Origin: Allantophomopsis cytisporea
Lineage: Eukaryota > Ascomycota > Leotiomycetes > Phacidiales > Phacidiaceae
Length of the DNA: 64,000 nucleotides
Assembly (NCBI GenBank): GCA_024752435.1
Contig: CP103024.1
Location: 682,001-746,000, forward strand
Reading direction: 5' to 3'
Under the pieces are notes generated by a model, which did not search any database, was not told where the DNA came from, and saw nothing but the letters and a program-made list of their open reading frames with translations. Below, in pieces: positions 59,670 to 64,000 of the stretch. Both the position numbers and the translations under genes were made by a program. Each line of letters opens with the position of its first letter. Within the stretch, counting starts at the first letter, position 1.

Positions 59670-62600
59670 CTAAAGCTCCGGCTTGCTAGCACCATCTTGT
59701 GCAAAAGAAAGACCGTAAACATCCCACCAGACAGCCAAGAAAACAACCAAGGTAGCAAATTGCCAAGACCTGAGTAGAACTGGCCTCTGAATCGTTGATT
59801 TTCTGGTGTACCATTCCACAAACTCGAAGAAGCGAATGCACAATAGTGCGTACGCGCCAAAACCCAGGAGGCCAAACGTTTCCAAGGGAGAAAAAGATAG
59901 TGCAGTATGATACTTGGCTATCCATATCTTTGCGTGCCACCGGCAGTACCAGAACATTGATTGCCACAAGCTGTATGCTTTTGTAAACCATCGTAAAGTC
60001 CATATGCCAATAGTTTCAAGTGAAGACAGAAAGGTAACAAGGATTCGATCTGCAAATTCTGATCTTATGGCAAAAAATCTGTCATTTCCATCCGGCTTTT
60101 TCAACAGGCTTTCCCCGCGGGCTTCAAGAATTTCGAGAAGGAGACAGTTCATTTTTTGATCTCTATCCGCTGAAATATGAGAAGAACCATAGTATGTCGA
60201 CCTGGGATGTGCCGCTAGCAGATTTCGATTCGAGATATCCAATGCTGACAACTGAGAAACTGCGGCGCGATAGACCGGATAATTTTGAGTAATCTTAGCT
60301 CCCGCATTTAAAAGAAGCTTAGCCACTTCGAAATTACACTCCTCAACAGCGCTCATTAATGCGGTATGATCAGGAGAATGCCAATGATGTGCATACTTTA
60401 TATCAGCAACTGACTCTGTGCCAGCTCCGTGTTTATGAAGAAGATGGTAGGAAATATCCTTGGAGAACGCTGTAGCATATCTCAACTCGGTGCTAAGGTA
60501 CGATTCTGCTGTCGAGTCCAATATATGTGAGGAATGATACCCTTTTCAATCAACCAGTCAATTACGGCGAGATTTTCTGACGCATCCTCGCAACTATTTG
60601 CCTCTATACGATGCCGATTTATATCCTTCAAGTATAGAATAAGTAGCTCAGATTTATCAGCCTCCCTTGGCAACATAGTACAGAGCCGCTCTATGCGAAC
60701 AGGACTAAGGCATGAAGAAACCACAATTTCAGCAACCTCTTCCGTAGTCAAAGCAACGGTACTATACTCGAGCAATATTTCGAAGCTATTTTTTCGCCGA
60801 CCCTGACGACAAGCTTCATAGAACAAAGATCCTTGACTGTACTTGCTGACGAAGTGGTATATCCCTATTTGATCCAGCCCTTGAATGAATGGGCTTACGA
60901 TTTCTGGGATATCAGAAAAGACTATTATGCGAAGCACTGCTTCAAGTAGGTCTCGTTCTCCTTTTAACCTGTTAAACAATGACGTAGAATCTGGATTTTC
61001 AAAATAAGAGGTTTTGTCGAAATGAAGAAGCTTCTCATGGAGATTTTTCTGGAATCCAGGCAAATAGAGATATAATATATCCAAAGTGGCTCTGTCATGA
61101 GGTGAAAGCCCAGCAAGATCTTCTGGATCGATGGTGGAAAGGAATACTTCTTTAAGGGTGGGCAGATCTGCACCACAGCTAACCAGAGTGGATAATTCTG
61201 TTTTCCTTCCAGTATGCTCACATACCAGAGAGGCTATTGATGTTTCTACCGACCAAAAGTTCATGAAATCTGGCAATAAAAGTTCGCTCCATATGAAGTA
61301 TGCTTGATGACAACGGAGGACTCAATTTAACTAAAATTCAAAACTGAAATTCCAAGTCATCAAGCCGAAGAATGACGGGATCGCCACTTACCAGTTGGGA
61401 TATAGGTACGGGTCGGCACCGTGTTCAATTAGGGTCTTGCATGCCTGATACGCGGAATATATTGTAGCTTTCCTATTCCTTCTACTAAACGTTCCATACT
61501 CGTAAAAGTACTTTGTGGAAATGTTATTCAAAATCTGGTTTGTGTTAAAAGTTTTCTCGACTTACCTCGAATATTGTCTTATGTGTGCTGAACTCGTCTC
61601 CCTTCAGTGAGATGATGTCGTTTGGCCCAAGACAACCTTCTTCTAATAGCAATTTTAATCTTTCTGAGCCAAGTCTAATATTCCGGTCAAAGGCAGAAGG
61701 ACATTTCACATCCAGCAGCTCAAGGATTCCTTCGTCAGTGCAAAGCTGACTACAAAATGGTTTGAGGCTGCATTGCCAGTCGGACTTTCTGATTGAGCCA
61801 GAATTTGAGAGTAGTTCGACAGTAACATAGGAGAACCATTGGAATGGAACGAAGCGAACGAAGGTGTGCTTGTTGTCAGCATCCGGAGCGGACTGAGTAT
61901 GTAAGTTTTGCGAAGCACTCCTAGAAGATTTAAAATTGCTCCTATAACCCAGATACCCAAAGGGCGTGGGAAGATATCCAACAAGAGGCAAATTCTGGTA
62001 CTTTGATCGATTTTGATACTCAAGCGTATAGTCCTGTAAGCGACGTGAAGTTCTAGGGGGGTACAAATGAGATCCCCCCTGGGCAACAGAGCATCTTGAA
62101 GCGCACTTTGCTTTTGAGGCTGTGCCAAAGCTGGCCTCTATACGGTCCTCCTGAGCTTCAAACCTGGCAAAAAAGGACTCTTGCTGATTCTGCAAGATTC
62201 TATGCACAGAGTGTTGAGAATCGCCAATGATACTCTGTAGGTCTTCCAACATCTTCGAGACGCACTTAGAGACTATCTGATCGGTGCGTCGGTTATAGTG
62301 CTTGTTTGCGTCCATGGACTCCTGAAATCTGCGGATTATTCCTCTTTGGGTTTGCAGAATCTGCTCTTGGACATCGTCTCTGAGATGCCTGTCCTTCTCG
62401 AAAGCACGTGCAATTCGGTATATTTCGGTGAATTCAGAGTTTCTCTTCTCAAAGGCATCTCTGAACTCATCCAGCTTACGTTGCACATCGTCAAAGCGTG
62501 CACTAGCATCTCAGCGATTAGCATTATTCTGTCTACTTTGATGGATTGCATACCAATGAACCGTATTGAGCAGTACGGATATACTCCAGAGTTTATACCC

Positions 62601-63026
62601 TAATTCAGCTCGCAAAGCTTGCACGTGGGAACTCTCCATGACGAAGAACTGTGCTCCTCTACTCACCGAAGCCACCTTACTGAAGATGATTTTTGAGCCA
62701 TTTGGCTCATCAGTTATAGCATCGTCCTTCGTTCCCAGCCTGTCCTCATACTTGATTAATTTTTCATAGAAACTTGCCAATGATGCCTCGCACGATTCGA
62801 CCAGTTCTCGAAGAGTATTACAATTAGTCTCGCCTAGGGTTTTTGACTCGGACCCAAGCTTCCTTAAGTTGTCTGTGATATTGCATAGCAAATCCAGACT
62901 CTTTAGGAGGCTTCGATAATTGTCGGACGCACCATCAACATGTTTTAACGACTTCCGTATCTTGTTGATGATGTCAATCAACGCGACAAAATCGCCAACA
63001 CCGAAGCCGAAGGTTGGTATTACCAT
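59670..63026 (-). pseudogene. Helo-like / ankyrin / transmembrane protein, frame apparently broken
   Basis: The N-terminus (VIPTFGFGVGDFVALIDIINKI…) resembles the Helo-like N-terminal domain of fungal NLR and ankyrin proteins linked to non-self recognition and cell death. Exon 1 is 63026-62554, exon 2 is 62502-61566 and exon 3 is 61510-61392. Exon 2 holds a long charged, probably coiled-coil segment (VQRKLDEFRDAFEKRNSEF…). Ankyrin-type units follow, e.g. ACKTLIEHGADPYLYP and SPDHTALMSAVEECNFEVAKLLLNAGAKI. Near the C-terminus are two hydrophobic helices (59876-59825 and 59765-59706), probably membrane-spanning. Two faults are seen. The only in-frame acceptor for exon 4 is a weak GGAG at about 61287. 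Near 60520-60530 the frame shifts (…IEKGIIPHIY, then DSTAESYLSTELRY…) with no intron of normal size; a 32-nt GT..AG stretch would fix it but is too short. It may be a decaying gene, a sequencing indel or an unusual micro-intron. The intact product would be about 1,090 residues. Confidence 0.6.
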
Positions 63027-64000
63027 AATGAATGAGAGGAGATCAAGCACCGTCGAAAGACAACCTTGGTTCGACCTTGACACCTATCGATATGTAAGGT
63101 CGTATCAAGGGTTACTCAGGAATAATCGAATAATGAAATTAGATTTTGAGGAACTCTCAAGAAGCAAAAGAAAACATCTTAGAGAACACCAATACAAAAC
63201 ATAGCCGGACATTTATCATGAGGGATTTTTTTCGTATTGGATGACTTGCACTTGTAACTACAAACCATGTGGTAATGTAACCCATCTGCATGCGTGTCCA
63301 AGGATGAGTCCCGTCCTCACGCGCAATACAACATCAGCATAGGATTGAACAGATATATTATAATGCAAAATCATCAGAACAGACTTATAGATGAGGGAAA
63401 TATGGACCATAAGAAATTGAAAAGCTTTGTCTTAGGCAATAGATATGATTTCAAGTCTTACTTCTGTGTCATACTTGCCTACATTTTCTGTGATGGACCA
63501 TGCCAAAATTATACTGCTCTCAAATATTGTGAAGCTCGCAACCACTATACTCGGCCCCCAATATGCCAAGGATCTTGGTGCAGGTTGGTCCATCATCATT
63601 AATTCGGGTAAGCATTTTCATCTGGCGATCAGTGACTGCAGCCATCTGAGTGGCTTCCATACAGCTAGCTATCAAAGCCAGCCTTGAGGTTTGGAAACAG
63701 TGAACCTGCTGAAGGTGGTCATGAGTACCCGGACCTACCTATAATGAAGTCCTTCATAAGGCTCACCATGCCACGACATACGTACGTCGTTGACTATCTT
63801 ATCTACGAATGGAAATTAATCAAAATATGAAGCAAGAAGAAATGCAAAGATTCTAGACTAGAGCCGGATGACTACAGAACTAGCACCTAACGTATGTTAC
63901 GAAAAGTACCTGCCATCTCCCTCCTTTCGTCCACAAGCGAGGGATCTCTTATGACGTTAAGTAGGATCAACATCATAATCAAAGGCCGAGATCTTAACTC
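63027..64000. other. 5' flank of the ankyrin gene, nothing recognised
   Basis: It contains the ankyrin gene promoter on the minus strand. Two overlapping plus-strand frames (63294-63602 and 63445-63687) show no recognisable domain. A gene fragment continuing beyond the window cannot be excluded. Confidence 0.45.

Noticed and set aside
63294..63687. Plus-strand frames near the right edge
   Set aside because: Two overlapping short frames with no domain; neither joins convincingly by splicing within the window.

Overview
The window is nuclear DNA of a filamentous ascomycete (Pezizomycotina). The evidence is the set of intron-split genes with short (about 45-60 nt) GT..AG introns, the fungus-specific families (Con7-type C2H2 factor, HET-C, Zn2Cys6 factor, Helo-like/ankyrin protein), and an OMP decarboxylase of the filamentous-fungal type. 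A leotiomycete-like genome is my best guess from general appearance only; the sequence does not prove it.

Layout. 1-13.6 kb holds no gene I can support; it is unique-looking DNA with many microsatellites. 13.6-16.8 kb is the conidiation/morphogenesis factor gene con7, with an extremely long leader free of ATG. 19.1-25.5 kb is a compact block: an F-box/LRR gene (-) divergent from the 9-1-1 checkpoint clamp gene rad9/ddc1 (+), then an RCC1-repeat gene (-) divergent from the ribosomal protein uS9/RPS16 gene (+). 26.1-26.9 kb is a degenerate 18-19 bp minisatellite. 28.3-35.0 kb carries a sphingolipid fatty-acid hydroxylase (scs7, -), het-C (+) and phosphatidylinositol synthase (pis1, -). 38.9-47.1 kb carries pyrG/URA3 (+), SRP19/SEC65 (+), the GPI-anchor gene PIG-A/gpi3 (-) and the ribosome-biogenesis helicase dbp6 (+). 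47.9-50.5 kb is a Zn2Cys6 regulator. About 51.34-51.50 kb is a tRNA-derived, Pol III-type structured element that looks like a SINE. 52.0-53.2 kb is an AP-endonuclease-like protein. 53.2-58.2 kb is gene-poor. 58.4-58.9 kb is a small cysteine-containing secreted protein. 59.7-63.0 kb is a Helo-like/ankyrin/transmembrane protein whose reading frame appears broken.

Functional links. Most genes are independent housekeeping functions in head-to-head pairs with short shared promoters (gpi3/dbp6, F-box/rad9, RCC1/RPS16). Scs7, Pis1 and Gpi3 all act on ER membrane lipids: PI feeds both inositolphosphorylceramide and GPI synthesis, and Scs7 hydroxylates the ceramide acyl chain. The distal right part (Zn2Cys6 factor, SINE-like element, secreted protein, ankyrin protein) has an accessory flavour.

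Most unusual signals: strand-specific absence of ATG over 0.6-1.25 kb in front of con7, pis1 and pyrG; three ACGCGT boxes in con7 intron 1; the SINE-like element at 51.34 kb with canonical A/B-box spacing and strong hairpins; the 790-bp minisatellite; and the frame-broken ankyrin gene. Exon boundaries were assigned by eye from frame, GT/AG sites and family similarity; none was checked by alignment or RNA data.
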